Positions 32,898-42,073 of a stretch of 64,000 nt of DNA are shown here, piece by piece (position 1 is the stretch's first letter; every line of letters begins with the position of its first letter). The notes under the pieces are model-generated. The model had not been told where the DNA came from, ran no database searches, and worked only from the letters and a program-made list of their open reading frames with translations. Made by a program: the position numbers and the translations under genes. Origin of the DNA: an uncultured Flavobacterium sp. (lineage in GTDB: Bacteria; Bacteroidota; Bacteroidia; Flavobacteriales; Flavobacteriaceae); NCBI RefSeq assembly GCF_963422545.1, contig NZ_OY730261.1, forward strand, positions 1 through 64,000, written 5' to 3'.

Positions 32898-32940
32898 GTA
32901 AGATAATAATCTTTAATACAAAGACTTATCTTACTTTTTT
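32898..32940 (+). terminator. AT-rich stem-loop with U-tract upstream of susC
   Basis: GTAAGATAA pairs with TTATCTTAC, an inner TCTTT with AAAGA, and six T follow. It precedes the susC promoter, so it either ends a short upstream transcript or is a structure of unknown role. Confidence 0.5.
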
Positions 32941-33017
32941 ATACATTAAATATCATTATTGTAATATAAGTATTATAATTAATAATGTTAAATAAAATAA
33001 AATTCTTGTTAAAATTA

Positions 33018-33025
33018 TATTTTTG
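33018..33025 (+). promoter_or_regulatory. Promoter -7 element of susC
   Basis: TATTTTTG fits TAnnTTTG, 36 bases before the susC ATG at 33062. No good TTG at the usual distance, suggesting activator dependence, which is common for SusC/SusD operons. Confidence 0.5.
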
Positions 33026-33061
33026 TAATAAGTTGCGCCCTTAAATCAAAAACTCAAAATA

Positions 33062-36000
33062 ATGAAACAAAAATTAAAAGGATTTGTGGTGCTTTTTTTT
33101 GTACTTGCTTTGCAATTCGCTTTTGCGCAAGAAAAAAAAATTACTGGGATAGTCTCAGACAAGGCCGGAATACCTTTACCAGGGGTTAGCGTACTGGTTA
33201 AAGGAACAAAATCAGGAGCACAAACTGATTTTGACGGAAAATATTCTATCAAGGCGGAATCAAGCCAAACTTTAATATTCAGTTACATAGGAATGAAGAC
33301 CCAAGAAGTAGCTGCTAGTTCTTCAGTTGTTAATGTTACATTAAAAGATGAATCTGTAGAACTTGAAGGAGTTGTAGTAACAACAGCCTTGGGAGTTAAA
33401 AGAGAAAAAAAATCACTGGGATATGCATCTCAGCAAATTACCGGAAAAGATTTGGTAAATAGTGGAGCCGGAAGTACAAACGTTGCCAACCTTTTGTCTG
33501 GTAAAGCAGCGGGAGTTGAGGTTTCAAGAAATACAAACTTTGGAGGTTCAACAAATGTTGTAATTCGTGGAAACAAATCTCTAACTCAAAGCAATCAGGC
33601 TTTATGGGTCGTAGATGGAGTGCCTATTGATAACTCAAATACAAATACTGCTAATCAGGCAACAGGAAGAGGCGGTTATGATTATGGTAATAGTGTGGCT
33701 GATATTAACCAGGAAGATATTGAGAGTATCAATATTCTTAAAGGAGCTGCAGCTACAGCCTTATACGGATCAAGAGCCGCTAATGGTGTTGTAATGGTAA
33801 CTACTAAAAAAGGAAAAAAAGGAGATAACAAAGTAGGTTTTACTTTTTCAAGTACGATGACAGTCGGTACAGTTGATAAGTCTACATTTGCTAAATATCA
33901 AAATAAATATGGTGCCGGATACGGATTTGGAAGTTCTTTTATAGATCCAACATCCCCTATACCAACAGTTGATACATCAAATGATGCTTCATATGGTGAT
34001 CGTTTTACAGGAAATCAAGTTTATCAATGGGATGCATTTACTCCATATTCAAAAAATTATGGTAAGGCAACTGCATGGAGTGCAGCCGAAAACGGACCAA
34101 TTTCTTTCTTTAAATCGGCTCAGACAAATACAAATAGCATATCTATTGAAAAAGCGACAGAGAGATCAAGCCTTTCAATGTCTTATGTTAATACAATTCA
34201 AACGGGAATATTGCCAAATAGCGAATTGAAAAAAAATCAGATAAGTGCAAGATTCAGTCAAAAAATCACTGATAAACTAACTGCAAATGCTTACGCGGCT
34301 GTAACATTACAAAATACCGTAGGTAGAAACTCTACAGGTTATAATGATAATATTATGGGGACTTTTAGACAATGGTGGCAAACAAACGTTGACGTAAAGG
34401 AATTGCAAAATGTGTATAATGCTTCCGGAGGTCAAAATATTACCTGGAACTGGGCTGATCCAACTTCTGCTAAAGGATTAGTACCTGCCTATTGGGACAA
34501 TCCTTACTTTACGCGTTATCAAAATTATTCTTCGGATAATAAAACCCGTTTATTTAGCTACGCTTCACTTAACTATGAAATAACAAAGTGGTTGAGTGCA
34601 TTAGGAAGAGTTTCTTTAGACACCTATAATCAAGTACAAGAAGAAAGAAGAGCTGTAGGATCTGTAGCTTCAGGATTTGGATTATCACCTGTTGACGAGA
34701 AATCAGGTTATCAGCGATTTGATATTAATTTTCAAGAAATCAATTATGATTTTATGCTGAATTTTAATAAAAAATTTGGTGACAACCTTAGTCTGACTGG
34801 AGTGCTTGGTTCAAATATCAGAAGAAATAAAAGAGACAATGTGCTTTCTTCTACAATTGGTGGTTTAGTTACACCTGGTATATACGCTTTATCTAATTCA
34901 AGATATGAACTGCCTTTCCCTACTGAAAATAAGGTTAGTTGGGGAGTTGATGGTATTTATGCGCAAGCCTCTTTAGGTTATAAGGATACTTATTTTCTTG
35001 ATGCTTCTGTAAGACGAGACGTTTCATCAACATTACCAAAAGGGAATAATGCATATACATATCCTGCAGTTTCGGGATCTTTTTTATTCTCTAATTTAAT
35101 AAAAGAAGATTGGTTGAACTTAGGTAAATTTAGAGTAAACTATGCCGAAGTTGGTAATGATGCAGAGCCTTTGAGCTTGGTAAATACTTATACAAGAAGT
35201 TCTAATTTTAGAGGAGAGTCAATGTATACTTTGCCAAACGTTAATAAAAACTCTAATCTAAAACCGGAGAGAACAAAATCTTTTGAAGTTGGTTTAGAAA
35301 CGAGCACTTTAAATAGACGTTTAGGTTTAGATGTTACTTATTATAAGACCAATACAGTAGATCAGATTGTATCTGCAGCAGTTTCATCTGCCTCAGGATT
35401 TACAAATGCATGGGTTAATGGAGGAAATATTGAAAATAGAGGTTTAGAAATTCAACTTACAGGAACTCCTGTAAAAACAGAGAATTTTAGCTGGGATGTT
35501 ACAGTAAACTGGTCAAATAATAAAAGTAAAGTTATTTCCCTACCAAAAGGTGTAGATAATTTACAGATTGCTTCTTTTCAAGGTGGAGTATCAATAAATG
35601 CAACTCCCGGTGAAGCATACGGATCTATAAAAGGGACTGATTATATCTACACAAATGGTCAACGAACTGTTGATCAAAAAACAGGTAAATACTTGATGTC
35701 AGGAACATCAGATAATACTATTGGAAATATTACACCAGATTGGAATGGCGGAGTAAGAAATAAACTTACCTATAAAAATCTTGCTTTAAGTTTCTTAATT
35801 GATACTCAAAAAGGAGGAGATATATTCTCACTAGATATGTATTATGGTCTTGCTAATGGTTTATATCCGGAAACGGCAGTAGGAGATGTAAGAGAAACTG
35901 GTGTTGTGAATTCAGGTGTTGGTGTAATAACTAATCCTGTAGATGGTACTAAAACGGTAATTGCAAACACTGTTCCAACAGTAAATACTAATAATTTACC

Positions 36001-36319
36001 AAGTACAGGACCTGGCGCTTACTCTAATAATTATGGATACTTAGCAGCACCCGCTAAAGCTTTTATTTATGATGCATCTTATGTTAAATTAAGAGAAGTT
36101 TCTATTTCTTATAATTTCCCTAAAAGAATGTTTGAAGGAACATTTGTAAATGCTGCAACATTGAGCTTATTAGGATCAAATTTATGGATAATAAGCAAAA
36201 ACTTGCCTTATGCAGATCCTGAAAGTGGCTTGTCATCAGGAAATAAATCCAGAGGTTATTCTGTTGGATCACTGCCTACAACCAGAGACATAGGATTCAA
36301 CTTAACATTTAAATTTTAA
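33062..36319 (+). CDS. SusC/RagA-family TonB-linked outer-membrane protein
   Basis: 1085 residues. Signal peptide (MKQKLKGFVVLFFVLALQFAFAQ), then a carboxypeptidase-like domain (KITGIVSDKAGIPLPGVSVLV...FSYIGMKTQEV), the SusC family segment VVTTALGVKREKKSLGYA, a TonB plug (ALWVVDGVPIDN, LKGAAATALYGSRAANGVV) and a 22-strand barrel. With SusD it imports a large nutrient across the outer membrane, powered by TonB. susD starts 13 bases later. No glycoside hydrolases or sulfatases adjoin, so the substrate is unknown; peptides or nutrient complexes are as likely as glycans. Confidence 0.95.
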   Translation: MKQKLKGFVVLFFVLALQFAFAQEKKITGIVSDKAGIPLPGVSVLVKGTKSGAQTDFDGKYSIKAESSQTLIFSYIGMKTQEVAASSSVVNVTLKDESVELEGVVVTTALGVKREKKSLGYASQQITGKDLVNSGAGSTNVANLLSGKAAGVEVSRNTNFGGSTNVVIRGNKSLTQSNQALWVVDGVPIDNSNTNTANQATGRGGYDYGNSVADINQEDIESINILKGAAATALYGSRAANGVVMVTTKKGKKGDNKVGFTFSSTMTVGTVDKSTFAKYQNKYGAGYGFGSSFIDPTSPIPTVDTSNDASYGDRFTGNQVYQWDAFTPYSKNYGKATAWSAAENGPISFFKSAQTNTNSISIEKATERSSLSMSYVNTIQTGILPNSELKKNQISARFSQKITDKLTANAYAAVTLQNTVGRNSTGYNDNIMGTFRQWWQTNVDVKELQNVYNASGGQNITWNWADPTSAKGLVPAYWDNPYFTRYQNYSSDNKTRLFSYASLNYEITKWLSALGRVSLDTYNQVQEERRAVGSVASGFGLSPVDEKSGYQRFDINFQEINYDFMLNFNKKFGDNLSLTGVLGSNIRRNKRDNVLSSTIGGLVTPGIYALSNSRYELPFPTENKVSWGVDGIYAQASLGYKDTYFLDASVRRDVSSTLPKGNNAYTYPAVSGSFLFSNLIKEDWLNLGKFRVNYAEVGNDAEPLSLVNTYTRSSNFRGESMYTLPNVNKNSNLKPERTKSFEVGLETSTLNRRLGLDVTYYKTNTVDQIVSAAVSSASGFTNAWVNGGNIENRGLEIQLTGTPVKTENFSWDVTVNWSNNKSKVISLPKGVDNLQIASFQGGVSINATPGEAYGSIKGTDYIYTNGQRTVDQKTGKYLMSGTSDNTIGNITPDWNGGVRNKLTYKNLALSFLIDTQKGGDIFSLDMYYGLANGLYPETAVGDVRETGVVNSGVGVITNPVDGTKTVIANTVPTVNTNNLPSTGPGAYSNNYGYLAAPAKAFIYDASYVKLREVSISYNFPKRMFEGTFVNAATLSLLGSNLWIISKNLPYADPESGLSSGNKSRGYSVGSLPTTRDIGFNLTFKF

Positions 36320-36332
36320 TATAGAAAATATC

Positions 36333-37835
36333 ATGAAGAAAATAATTTATTTTTTAAGTATCGTATTGCTGGCAAGTTCTTGCAGTGATTTGACCGATAT
36401 GAATGAAGATGAGAAAAACCCATCAATAGTACCGGCTTATTCATTATTTACAGCTGCTGAAAAAGGTATTGCAGAACAAGTAGTTAATACGAGTGTAAAT
36501 AAAAATATATTTAGATTGGTTAACCAACAATGGACAGAAACTACCTACGTAGATGAATCTGTTTATCAATGGACAACCAGAAAAATTTCAGATAACCATT
36601 GGAATGCTTTTTATGGTGGAACTCCTGCAAATGATGGTTCTATGGGCGATTTAATTCAAGCAGCAGATTTTATTAATAATCAAGTTATTATAACGTCAGA
36701 TCCTGAATTTGCCGAAAAAACTGCCATTAAAAAGAATCAGCTGGCAATGATTGATATTTTAATGGTGTATTCTTATCAGATTCTTGTAGATACTTTTGGT
36801 GATATACCTTATACTGATGCTCACAAAGGATCAGATAATTATTTACCTAAATATGATAAAGCAATAGATATTTACAAAGATTTACTTGTGCGTATTGACA
36901 ATAGTATTGCAAATATAAATACCTCATATCCTGGTTTTGAACAAGCAGATGTTATTTACAGAGATGATTTATCTGCATGGATAAAATTTGCAAATGGTAT
37001 TAAACTAAAATTAGGGATTAATCTGAAAGCTTCCGGTTTAGAAGATACGATCGCTGATGCTGCAATTATTTCTGCTTCAACAGGCGTTTTTACTTCAAAT
37101 AGTGACAATGCTAAAATAGCATATCAAACTAATGTTCCAAATACTAACCCAATCTATGTTGAATTAGTTTTTGGAGGAAGACATGATTTTGTGCCTGCAA
37201 AACCATTTGTACATGCATTAGTGACAAAAAATGATCCAAGAACAGCAGTTTATTTTGCTCAAAATCTAAAAGATGAAGACGGAAAACCGTTGCCTTATAA
37301 AGGAGGAGTAATAGGAATTAAAAATAGTTTTGGAAAATTTACCCATGTGGGTGATCTAATTCAGTTACCTGATTTTAAAGGAACTTATATGGATTACGCA
37401 GAAATTGAATTTTTATTAGCCGAAGCAGTTGAGAGAGGTGTTGCCGTAAGCGGAGATGCAGCTACACATTATACAAATGCAATTACTGCATCAATGAAAG
37501 ATTGGGGAATACAACAAGGTAATATAGATACATATTTAGATCAGCCTACAGTTGCTTATGCTACCGCAACAGGAACCTGGCAGCAAAAAATTGGAGAGCA
37601 GGCATGGTATGCTTTATTCAATAGAGGTTTTGAAGGATGGACGTCTACAAGAAGACTAAACTTTCCGGCTCTTGTTCCGCCATCAAATGCTGATGCTTCT
37701 GCTGAAGGTCAGATTCCGTCAAGAATGACTTATCCAATTAGAGAACAAACTTTAAATGCTGTAAATTATAATGCAGCTGCTACAACAATTGGTGGAGATA
37801 AATTATCAACAAAATTATTCTGGGATAAAAATTAA
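36333..37835 (+). CDS. SusD/RagB-family nutrient-binding lipoprotein
   Basis: 500 residues. Lipobox LASSC near residue 17 (MKKIIYFLSIVLLASSC). It resembles the SusD-like_2 subfamily: PSIVPAYSLFTAAEKGIAEQ, MIDILMVYSYQILVDTFGDIPYTDAH and AEIEFLLAEAVERG are TPR-helix landmarks, and the C-terminal ARRLNFP-type segment appears as STRRLNFPALVPPS. A surface lid that binds substrate over its SusC partner. It is followed by putative sRNA copy 2. Confidence 0.93.
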   Translation: MKKIIYFLSIVLLASSCSDLTDMNEDEKNPSIVPAYSLFTAAEKGIAEQVVNTSVNKNIFRLVNQQWTETTYVDESVYQWTTRKISDNHWNAFYGGTPANDGSMGDLIQAADFINNQVIITSDPEFAEKTAIKKNQLAMIDILMVYSYQILVDTFGDIPYTDAHKGSDNYLPKYDKAIDIYKDLLVRIDNSIANINTSYPGFEQADVIYRDDLSAWIKFANGIKLKLGINLKASGLEDTIADAAIISASTGVFTSNSDNAKIAYQTNVPNTNPIYVELVFGGRHDFVPAKPFVHALVTKNDPRTAVYFAQNLKDEDGKPLPYKGGVIGIKNSFGKFTHVGDLIQLPDFKGTYMDYAEIEFLLAEAVERGVAVSGDAATHYTNAITASMKDWGIQQGNIDTYLDQPTVAYATATGTWQQKIGEQAWYALFNRGFEGWTSTRRLNFPALVPPSNADASAEGQIPSRMTYPIREQTLNAVNYNAAATTIGGDKLSTKLFWDKN

Positions 37836-37885
37836 ATGCGTTTTATTTCGTTTATAATATATTAAAAACTAAATCCCTATAATCA

Positions 37886-37968
37886 TTTTTAACTATTCTG
37901 AATTAGTAAGCTGTTAGTAGAAATAATGAAAGGGTAGACCGTCTGAATTAAATTTCAGGCGGTTTTTT
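37886..37968 (+). ncRNA. Putative small RNA, copy 2 (downstream of susD)
   Basis: Begins TTTTTAACTATTCTGAATTA and runs in parallel with 32680-32764 through GTAAGCTGTTAG to a terminator with the same plan (ACCGTCTGAA / TTCAGGCGGT, then eight T). No open reading frame. It may be processed from, or be the 3' end of, the SusC/SusD transcript. Confidence 0.6.
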
Positions 37969-37975
37969 TTATATA

Positions 37976-38010
37976 AAAAAACCGATAGTATTAATACTAC
38001 CGGCTTTTTT
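37976..38010 (-). terminator. Terminator of the DUF6607 gene
   Basis: AAAAACCGATAGTATT / AATACTACCGGCTTTTT stem with small mismatches and A/T runs on both sides, after the minus-strand stop at 38030. Confidence 0.8.
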
Positions 38011-38029
38011 CCAACTAACACAAACATTT

Positions 38030-38932
38030 TTATTTTACGAACTTGTTGATGATTGCATCCGTTTCTGCTTTTGTAGCGTCTGGTTTTAAATCAAACAAAA
38101 GAGAATAAAGAGGTTTTCTGTCAACTTTAGCTTCTAAATTTAAGTCTTGATGTCTGTCAAAAAGAGTTTGCCATTTGTCACGCACATTTTTCCAAAGAGC
38201 ATTATTGGCAACCCACCATTTTTGAGCAGCAATACATTTAACATCTGGAACTTTAGTGTAAACATCCATTCCTTTTTCTTGCGCTAACAAAACATCTTTT
38301 CCACTGTCATCCCTGATCAATTTATCGTTATCTTGCTCATGATTCCATCCTGTAGCAGTAATTTCGTGAATGTTTCTTCTTTTCAAAACATTATAATCAT
38401 TACGTTTTGTTTGCTCTCTTCTTGGTAGTGGTGCATCAGCAACATTTGCCCAATAATCTTGTCCGTCAACATGAACCCAAGTCGAAGAACCCTCATATCT
38501 TGGACTATCGTCTACTTGATAGACTTTTTGAGTCCATTGTCCTTTTACAGCTTTCTTGTCTAATTTTTTGTATTTCCAGGATGTTCCTTTGTCAAATGAA
38601 TATAAATCAGTGTTTTCATATAACCAGTCTTGTCTCCAGTGCTTAATTATCATATCATCACTTACTATTAATAAATGTTGCATTACAATTTTGTTAGGAG
38701 TGTCTTCTAGTAACTCAACCCATTCTAAACCAGATTCGTGTTTAGTTTCTGACGGTTTATAGGTAAGAGAGTCTTTAGGATATTGAAAAGTTTCTGTAAA
38801 ATTAAATTTCACTTCATAACAACCGCACATCGATTTGATTGATTTAATGTCTTGTTGTTTTTTGTCCTGACTGAAGACAAGGCTGCATGTCAAAGCCATA
38901 ACGGCTGAAAAATAGAGGCTTTTTGAAATCAT
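38030..38932 (-). CDS. DUF6607 family secreted protein
   Basis: 300 residues with a signal peptide (MISKSLYFSAVMALTCSLVFSQ). Landmarks: SMCGCYEVKFNFTETF, IIKHWRQDWLYENTDLY, KKAVKGQWTQKVYQVDDSPRYEG, PLPRREQTKRNDYNVL. These fit the DUF6607 family, which in Flavobacteriia commonly lies beside a TonB receptor and an HmuY-like lipoprotein, exactly as here (divergent). Likely a periplasmic or surface part of a heme/iron uptake system; the activity is unknown. The CGC near the N-terminus of the mature protein is worth noting as a possible ligand. Confidence 0.8.
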   Translation of the reverse strand: MISKSLYFSAVMALTCSLVFSQDKKQQDIKSIKSMCGCYEVKFNFTETFQYPKDSLTYKPSETKHESGLEWVELLEDTPNKIVMQHLLIVSDDMIIKHWRQDWLYENTDLYSFDKGTSWKYKKLDKKAVKGQWTQKVYQVDDSPRYEGSSTWVHVDGQDYWANVADAPLPRREQTKRNDYNVLKRRNIHEITATGWNHEQDNDKLIRDDSGKDVLLAQEKGMDVYTKVPDVKCIAAQKWWVANNALWKNVRDKWQTLFDRHQDLNLEAKVDRKPLYSLLFDLKPDATKAETDAIINKFVK

Positions 38933-38960
38933 AACTTATTATTTTGTTTTTAAATTCTCG

Positions 38961-38968
38961 CAAATATA
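38961..38968 (-). promoter_or_regulatory. Promoter -7 element of the DUF6607 gene
   Basis: CAAATATA on the plus strand reads TATATTTG on the minus strand, an exact TAnnTTTG, 28 bases upstream of the minus-strand start. Confidence 0.55.
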
Positions 38969-38973
38969 TGTTT

Positions 38974-38992
38974 TTTATTTAGAACAAATAAA
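38974..38992. promoter_or_regulatory. Candidate operator between divergent heme-locus promoters
   Basis: TTTATTT - AGAAC - AAATAAA, a perfect 7-5-7 inverted repeat placed between the two divergent -7 boxes (38961 and 39002). The position suits a repressor such as an iron-responsive regulator; the identity is inference. Confidence 0.5.
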
Positions 38993-39001
38993 AATAGTTT
39001 C

Positions 39002-39009
39002 TATATTTG
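39002..39009 (+). promoter_or_regulatory. Promoter -7 element of the heme-type TonB receptor
   Basis: TATATTTG, exact TAnnTTTG, 27 bases before the ATG at 39037. Confidence 0.6.
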
Positions 39010-39036
39010 CGTCATTATTAAGACTGAATAAAAATA

Positions 39037-41103
39037 ATGAAAATAAAAATTACTCTTTTTACAGCTTTCCTTTTTTGTCAAATTTCTTTTGCTCAGGAGA
39101 AACAAAAAGATAGTATTAGTGCAAATGAATTATCAGAAGTGAAAGTTGTTACAGGAACAAGAACAGAGAGAGTACTTTCGTCATTACCGCTACCGATGAC
39201 AATTATCACATCTGAAGCAATTGCTAAAACTGGAGTTACAAGATTGAATGAGATTCTAAATGAACAAACGGGAATTATTTTGATTCCGGATAAAAGCGGT
39301 TTCGAAGGCATTCAGATGCAAGGTCTCGATGCAGCATACACTATGATTCTTATTGATGGAGTTCCGCTTGTTGGGAGAAGCTCAGGAGTTTTAGATCTAT
39401 CAAGAGTTTCTGTTGGAAATATTGAAAGAATTGAAATTGTAAAAGGAGCATCATCAGCATTATATGGTTCAGAAGCTATGGGTGGTGTGATTAATGTAAT
39501 TACTAAAAAACCTAAAGGAGATATATTTTCAGGAAGTCTATCATATCGATATGCAACATTCAATACCAGCGATGCTAATGCAAATCTTCTTTGGAAAAAA
39601 AAGAAGTTTTCTGCCAATCTATTTGCCGACTATTATTCATCTGACGGATATGATTTGGATAAAAGTACACCTTTAAAAAATGTAGAGAGATTTTATAATA
39701 CCACAATTCAGCCTAAATTATATTATGATTTTTCAGAAAATCTGAAGTTAATTGCTAGTAATCGTTTCTATAATCAGAACATGAATAATGTTGCTATAAT
39801 TGATTCTCAAAATTATAAAGGAGATGCAAAAGAAAATGAATGGAATTCGCAAGTTAAATTGGAGCATAAATGGAATTCAAAAATATATTCTGAATATGAG
39901 TTGTATGTGACCAACTATAAAAATAATGCGTTTTTAAACGATGAAAATAACAAGCTTTTTGAAGATAATTTTTATAATCAATGGCTTTTTCGACCAGAAG
40001 TCAGAACAACTTTCTCAATAAAAAACAGCAAACTAACAACGGGAGTTGGTTTAAACTACGAAACTTTGGACAGGACATATTTTGATAAGAATGTAAAATT
40101 TACTTCTCAGTATGTTTTTGCACAATACGATTACAATCCAACAGAAAAATTGAATATTCTTGCTGGACTTAGGTATGATAATCATAGTGAATACGCATCA
40201 CAGTTAAGTCCTAAATTAGCAATAAACTATAAGTTTAATAACAAGTTTTCTTTAAAAGGATCAGTTGGATATGGCTATAAAGCGCCAGATTTTCGTCAGT
40301 TATTTTTTGATTTCACGAATCCATCAGTAGGATATACAGTTTTAGGATATAATGTTGCCGAAGCACGTTTAAATCAATTAGAAGAACAAGGTCAGCTTTT
40401 AACTAGAACACCAGGAATTAATTTTGATAAACCACTAGAAGCAGAAAGTTCTGTGAATTTTAATTTTGGAGCTTTTTACAAGAAAAACAAACTTAAAATA
40501 GAAGTAAATGCTTTTTACAATTCGATACATAATTTAATTGATACACGTGCTGTAGCTCAGAAAAAGAATGGTCAAAGTGTTTTTAGCTACTTTAATATTA
40601 GTCAAATCTTCACTTATGGTTTAGAGTATAATTCGACTTACAATTTTACCAAAGACTTTTCTATTTCACTTGGGTATCAATATTTAATTGCGAAGGATAA
40701 ATCTGTTCTTGACAATTTTGAGAACTATCAATATATCCGTGATTCACAATTACAAACGATTCAGATTAATAAATCGGATTATTTTGGTTTGTATAACAGA
40801 TCAAAACATACAGCTAATATCAAGTTTGCTTACACAATTCCAAAAATAAAAACAGATATTAATTTAAGAGTTTTCTATAGAAGTAAATATGGATTATTCG
40901 ATACGAATGGAAATCAAATTCTGGACAAATACGACAATTTTGTTGGGGATTATTTCATTACAAATTTATCAATTTCAAAAACCATTGCCGATAAATTTAT
41001 ACTTCAGGCAGGAGCGAATAATTTGCTTGATTTTACAGCACCCAATCAAATTGATAACATTTCAGGAAGACAAATTTTTGCACGAATTCAATACAATTTC
41101 TAA
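39037..41103 (+). CDS. TonB-dependent receptor, probably heme/iron
   Basis: 688 residues. Signal peptide MKIKITLFTAFLFCQISFAQ, then a plug without the carboxypeptidase-like domain: TGTRTERVLSSLPLPMTIIT, LNEQTGIILIPDKSG, VKGASSALYGSEAMGGVINVITK. The barrel contains the FRQLF-type segment GYGYKAPDFRQLFFDF and ends on aromatic ARIQYNF. Size and plug type are those of siderophore, heme or vitamin B12 receptors, and the HmuY lipoprotein 27 bases downstream points to heme. Confidence 0.92.
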   Translation: MKIKITLFTAFLFCQISFAQEKQKDSISANELSEVKVVTGTRTERVLSSLPLPMTIITSEAIAKTGVTRLNEILNEQTGIILIPDKSGFEGIQMQGLDAAYTMILIDGVPLVGRSSGVLDLSRVSVGNIERIEIVKGASSALYGSEAMGGVINVITKKPKGDIFSGSLSYRYATFNTSDANANLLWKKKKFSANLFADYYSSDGYDLDKSTPLKNVERFYNTTIQPKLYYDFSENLKLIASNRFYNQNMNNVAIIDSQNYKGDAKENEWNSQVKLEHKWNSKIYSEYELYVTNYKNNAFLNDENNKLFEDNFYNQWLFRPEVRTTFSIKNSKLTTGVGLNYETLDRTYFDKNVKFTSQYVFAQYDYNPTEKLNILAGLRYDNHSEYASQLSPKLAINYKFNNKFSLKGSVGYGYKAPDFRQLFFDFTNPSVGYTVLGYNVAEARLNQLEEQGQLLTRTPGINFDKPLEAESSVNFNFGAFYKKNKLKIEVNAFYNSIHNLIDTRAVAQKKNGQSVFSYFNISQIFTYGLEYNSTYNFTKDFSISLGYQYLIAKDKSVLDNFENYQYIRDSQLQTIQINKSDYFGLYNRSKHTANIKFAYTIPKIKTDINLRVFYRSKYGLFDTNGNQILDKYDNFVGDYFITNLSISKTIADKFILQAGANNLLDFTAPNQIDNISGRQIFARIQYNF

Positions 41104-41130
41104 TTTAATAATTATTTAAAAACCTTTACA

Positions 41131-41754
41131 ATGAAAACAAATTTTTTAAAACTTTCGATTTTAGCACTAGTAATTTTTACTGCATCTTGTAGTAGTGATG
41201 ATAAAGATAATACAACTCCAGTAGTTGTAACTACAAAAGTATCTAATCTTGCGGCGCCTCAAACTGGCGGTCAAGGACAACCAGCTGGTGGTGCATTTAT
41301 AAAATTCAGTTTCTCTCAAAACAAAGTTGTAACAGATAATAGTTGGGATGTTGCTTTCCGTGGTACAACAATTATCGTTAACGGAGGAACTAAAATTGGT
41401 ATTAATGAGGAGTCTGAAAGAACAGGAAGTGGAGCAGCAAGCATTGTTTCTGGCACATTTGCTAGTATAACTGCTTTTCCTGCAGCCAGCACTTTTGTTC
41501 AGGATGCTGATAAAGTTTATGCAATTCCTACAGGAAGCGGTAAAGGTTGGTATTCATACAATTCAGATACTCATATTATTTCACCTATTGCAGGAAAAGT
41601 ATTTGTTGTAAAAACGCATGATGGCAAATATGCAAAATTCGAGATTTTAAGTTATTATAAAGATGCTCCCGTAACTCCAGATCCTGCAACTGCAGTTTCA
41701 GCATATTATACTTTTAATTTTGCATACCAGGCTAATAGTACAACAACATTCTAA
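41131..41754 (+). CDS. HmuY-family heme-binding lipoprotein
   Basis: 207 residues. Lipoprotein signal ending FTASC. The mature protein has FIKFSFSQNKVVTDNSWDVAF, IIVNGG, a GWYSYN motif and a final YYTFNFAYQ strand, the pattern of HmuY proteins, which take heme from host or environmental hemoproteins and pass it to a TonB receptor. Directly downstream of the receptor, so one operon. Heme ligands cannot be assigned with certainty from reading alone. Terminator at 41907. Confidence 0.82.
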   Translation: MKTNFLKLSILALVIFTASCSSDDKDNTTPVVVTTKVSNLAAPQTGGQGQPAGGAFIKFSFSQNKVVTDNSWDVAFRGTTIIVNGGTKIGINEESERTGSGAASIVSGTFASITAFPAASTFVQDADKVYAIPTGSGKGWYSYNSDTHIISPIAGKVFVVKTHDGKYAKFEILSYYKDAPVTPDPATAVSAYYTFNFAYQANSTTTF

Positions 41755-41906
41755 AAACATAAATAATCTCAAAGAAGTTTAATTTGTTTCCAGTGTTTTT
41801 TATTATTGCTAATTCAGGTTAGTTTAAAAATAAAAAGGATTTAAATTAATTACTCACTTAAAGTTTTAGTTAATCATTAGCTTTGTTTTTTTTATTTTTT
41901 TTTGAT

Positions 41907-41938
41907 AAAGAGGTTAGATTCGTCTGACCTCTTTTTTG
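41907..41938 (+). terminator. Terminator of the heme receptor/HmuY operon
   Basis: AAAGAGGTTAGA closed by a TTCG tetraloop onto TCTGACCTCTTT, followed by a T run. It lies about 150 bases after the HmuY stop, so the transcript has a long 3' region. Confidence 0.88.
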
Positions 41939-41980
41939 TTTTACTTCAAAGAAAAGGGGCTAAACATTCATTTTTAGTTC

Positions 41981-41988
41981 TATCTTTG
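41981..41988 (+). promoter_or_regulatory. Promoter -7 element of the O-acetylation operon
   Basis: TATCTTTG, exact TAnnTTTG, predicting a 5' leader of about 80 bases before the GTG at 42074. Confidence 0.6.
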
Positions 41989-42002
41989 CGCATATTTTTT
42001 TT

Positions 42003-42043
42003 ACAAGAAATTAACAGCCATTTAAAAATGGTTAAATTCTTGT
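42003..42043 (+). other. Hairpin in the 5' leader of the O-acetylation operon
   Basis: The outer stem ACAAGAA / TTCTTGT, then TTAA/TTAA and CCATTT / AAATGG, with small internal loops. It begins close to the predicted transcript start and ends 30 bases before the GTG start. No U-tract follows, so it is not a simple attenuator; an mRNA-stability or protein-binding role is possible. Confidence 0.5.
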
Positions 42044-42073
42044 AACGATATTCTTCAAATTTATAATTAGTAG

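Noticed and set aside
33062..37835. SusC/SusD pair as a full polysaccharide utilisation locus
   Set aside because: No glycoside hydrolase, sulfatase, lyase or dedicated sensor is adjacent, so only a nutrient-uptake pair can be supported.
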